DNA from: JADLEX01 sp964586775
Lineage (GTDB): Bacteria; Lernaellota; Lernaellaia; JACKCT01
DNA length: 15,948 bases
Assembly (NCBI GenBank): GCA_964586775.1
Contig: CAZPJD010000303.1
Span: 1-15,948, forward strand
Reading direction: 5' to 3'
Positions within the stretch are counted from its first letter, which is position 1, and each line of letters begins with the position of its first letter. Both the position numbers and the translations under genes were made by a program. Positions 14,524 to 15,948 of this stretch are shown here, piece by piece. The notes under the pieces were generated by a model, which saw only the letters and a list, made by a program, of their open reading frames with translations, was not told where the DNA came from and did no database searches.

Positions 14524-15948
14524 ATGACGGATCGGCACGGCATTCACGCGAATCTTGCGACCACGGGCGACGAGGCGTTTTCGCGCTACATGCGCCGGGC
14601 GTTTCTCGCGTCGATGGGCTTCGACGCCGAGGATCTGGACCGGCCCATCGTGGGCATCGCCGACACGTCGTCGGACTACGTGACGTGCCATCGCAACATG
14701 CCCGAGATCGTCGAGGCCGTGAAACGCGGCGTACTCGAGGCCGGCGGGCTGCCCTTTGTGTTCCCCACGTCGTCTCTGCACGAGATCCTCATGTCGCCGA
14801 CGACGATGCTCTTTCGCAACCTGCTTGCCATGGAAACCGAGGAGATGATCCTCGCGCACCCCATGGACGCGGTGGTGCTCGTCGGCGGGTGCGACAAGAC
14901 CGTGCCCGCGCAGCTCATGGCCGCGGCGTCTGCGAACGTGCCCGCGCTGGCGTGCGTGACCGGGCCGATGATGACGGGGCGCTGGCGCGGCGAGCGCCTG
15001 GGCGCGTGTACCGACTGCCGCCGCCTGTGGGCCGCGCACCGGGCGGGCGCGATCGACGAAGCCGACATCGCCGAGATCGAGCCGAATCTGTGTCCTACCG
15101 GCGGAACGTGCATGGTGATGGGCACGGCATCCACGATGGCGAGCCTCGCCGAGGCGCTGGGCATGATGCTGCCCGGCGGCGCGACGCCGCCCGCCGTGAC
15201 GGGCGACCGACTGCGTCACGCGGTGGCGACCGGTCGCCTTGCGGTCGGGCTCGCCCGCACGCCGATTCGCCCGCGCGACATCCTCACGCGCGATGCGTTT
15301 CTCAACGCGCTCACGGTGTTGCTCGCGCTGGGCGGCTCGACGAACGCGATCGTGCACCTGCTCGCCGTGGCCCGGCGCGCCGGGGCGGAGCTAGCGCTGG
15401 CGGATGTGGATGACGTGTCGGCGCGTGTGCCGCTGCTCGTCGACTGCAAGCCCTCGGGCGCGAACTATATGGAAGACTTTCACCACGCGGGCGGCGTGCC
15501 CGTGCTGCTGAAAGCCCTCGAAGATGTTCTCGTCGGATCGGCTCTCGTGATCGAAGGCGGAACTTTGGCCGATCGCCTTGCCGCGTCGCAGATGCCGGCC
15601 GACTGGCAGAGCGTGATTCGCACGGTCGCGGACCCGCTGGGGCCGACGGGGGCGCTCGCGGTCGTGCGCGGAAGCCTCGCGCCCGACGGGGCGGTCATCA
15701 AGGTTTCGGCGGCTTCGCGTGAACTGCTGCGGCATTCCGGCCCCGCGGCGGTGTTCAACTCGCCGGACGATGTGGTGCGGCGCATCGACGACCCCGCGCT
15801 CGGCATCACGCCCGGCCACGTGCTCGTCATGCGCAATGCCGGGCCGGTGGGCGCGGGGATGCCCGAGGCGGGCGCGATTCCCATTCCCCGATATCTCGCG
15901 CAAGCCGGGGTGAAGGACATGGTGCGCGTGTCGGATGCGCGCATGTCG
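14524..15948 (+). CDS. IlvD/Edd-family sugar-acid dehydratase, 3' end cut by the window
   Basis: The first 475 residues of a dehydratase that removes water from an aldonic acid to give a 2-oxo-3-deoxy acid. The frame is open to the last base and stops within the SDARMSGT family motif, so about 100 residues are missing. Cluster cysteines are Cys55 (DYVTCHRN), Cys123 (GGCDKT) and Cys196 (PTGGTCMVMGTASTM). Their 68/73-residue spacing equals that I recall for the [2Fe-2S] pentonate dehydratases (Cys59/127/200 in the Rhizobium arabinonate enzyme). CDK (123-125) supplies the Mg-binding Asp and the probably carbamylated Lys. SLHE, MLFRNL and GSTNAIVHLLA (334-344) are further family marks. This makes pentonate or hexonate dehydration more likely than branched-chain amino acid synthesis. 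AGGAA (14508-14512) lies 11 bases before the ATG. It probably shares the transcript of the TPP enzyme and aldehyde dehydrogenase. Confidence 0.92.
   Translation, partial: MTDRHGIHANLATTGDEAFSRYMRRAFLASMGFDAEDLDRPIVGIADTSSDYVTCHRNMPEIVEAVKRGVLEAGGLPFVFPTSSLHEILMSPTTMLFRNLLAMETEEMILAHPMDAVVLVGGCDKTVPAQLMAAASANVPALACVTGPMMTGRWRGERLGACTDCRRLWAAHRAGAIDEADIAEIEPNLCPTGGTCMVMGTASTMASLAEALGMMLPGGATPPAVTGDRLRHAVATGRLAVGLARTPIRPRDILTRDAFLNALTVLLALGGSTNAIVHLLAVARRAGAELALADVDDVSARVPLLVDCKPSGANYMEDFHHAGGVPVLLKALEDVLVGSALVIEGGTLADRLAASQMPADWQSVIRTVADPLGPTGALAVVRGSLAPDGAVIKVSAASRELLRHSGPAAVFNSPDDVVRRIDDPALGITPGHVLVMRNAGPVGAGMPEAGAIPIPRYLAQAGVKDMVRVSDARMS

Overview
The window is GC-rich, densely packed bacterial chromosome of Gram-negative type. 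Most genes have G or C at nearly every third codon position. This produces very long open but meaningless frames on the opposite strand. A one-component HTH-PilZ regulator, secreted S9 peptidase and GH92 glycosidase genes, and a TPR protein suggest a free-living deltaproteobacterium-like or similar environmental lineage. That placement is inference; no marker gene in the window fixes the taxonomy. There is no IS element, phage gene, CRISPR array or rRNA.

Layout. (1) 1-222 is non-coding 3' flank. (2) 223-2142 (minus) is an exported S9 prolyl-oligopeptidase-family peptidase. It is divergent from (3) 2304-3032 (plus), a membrane-anchored TPR protein. (4) The TPR gene converges on 3071-4012 (minus), a nucleotide-sugar 4-epimerase of the extended SDR family; two near-identical hairpins lie between them. 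(5) 4166-4237 is a tRNA-Gly(GCC) with a good sigma70-type promoter and a hairpin/T-tract terminator. (6) 4374-9822 (plus) is a tight three-gene unit: aldose 1-epimerase, exported GH92 alpha-mannosidase and a 733-residue polytopic membrane protein with a soluble C-terminal domain. (7) 9918-10454 is an HTH-PilZ fusion protein with its own strong-looking promoter. (8) 10568 to the end (plus) is a probable catabolic operon: a TPP enzyme distantly like IolD, an NAD(P)-dependent aldehyde dehydrogenase of the succinate-semialdehyde type, a small DUF4258/DUF2283 pair, and an IlvD/Edd-family sugar-acid dehydratase cut by the window end.

How the genes may work together. The 4374-9822 unit reads as glycan processing: the GH92 enzyme would release mannose outside the cytoplasm and the mutarotase would interconvert sugar anomers. 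The membrane protein has a GT-C-like layout, but its role is unknown. The 10568-15948 unit combines a sugar-acid dehydratase, a TPP C-C bond enzyme and a semialdehyde dehydrogenase. That is the set expected for oxidative breakdown of a sugar acid or cyclitol to a central metabolite, but it matches no complete textbook pathway visible here. The most interesting points are this operon, the toxin/antitoxin-like DUF pair inside it, and the putative c-di-GMP-responsive DNA-binding protein just upstream.
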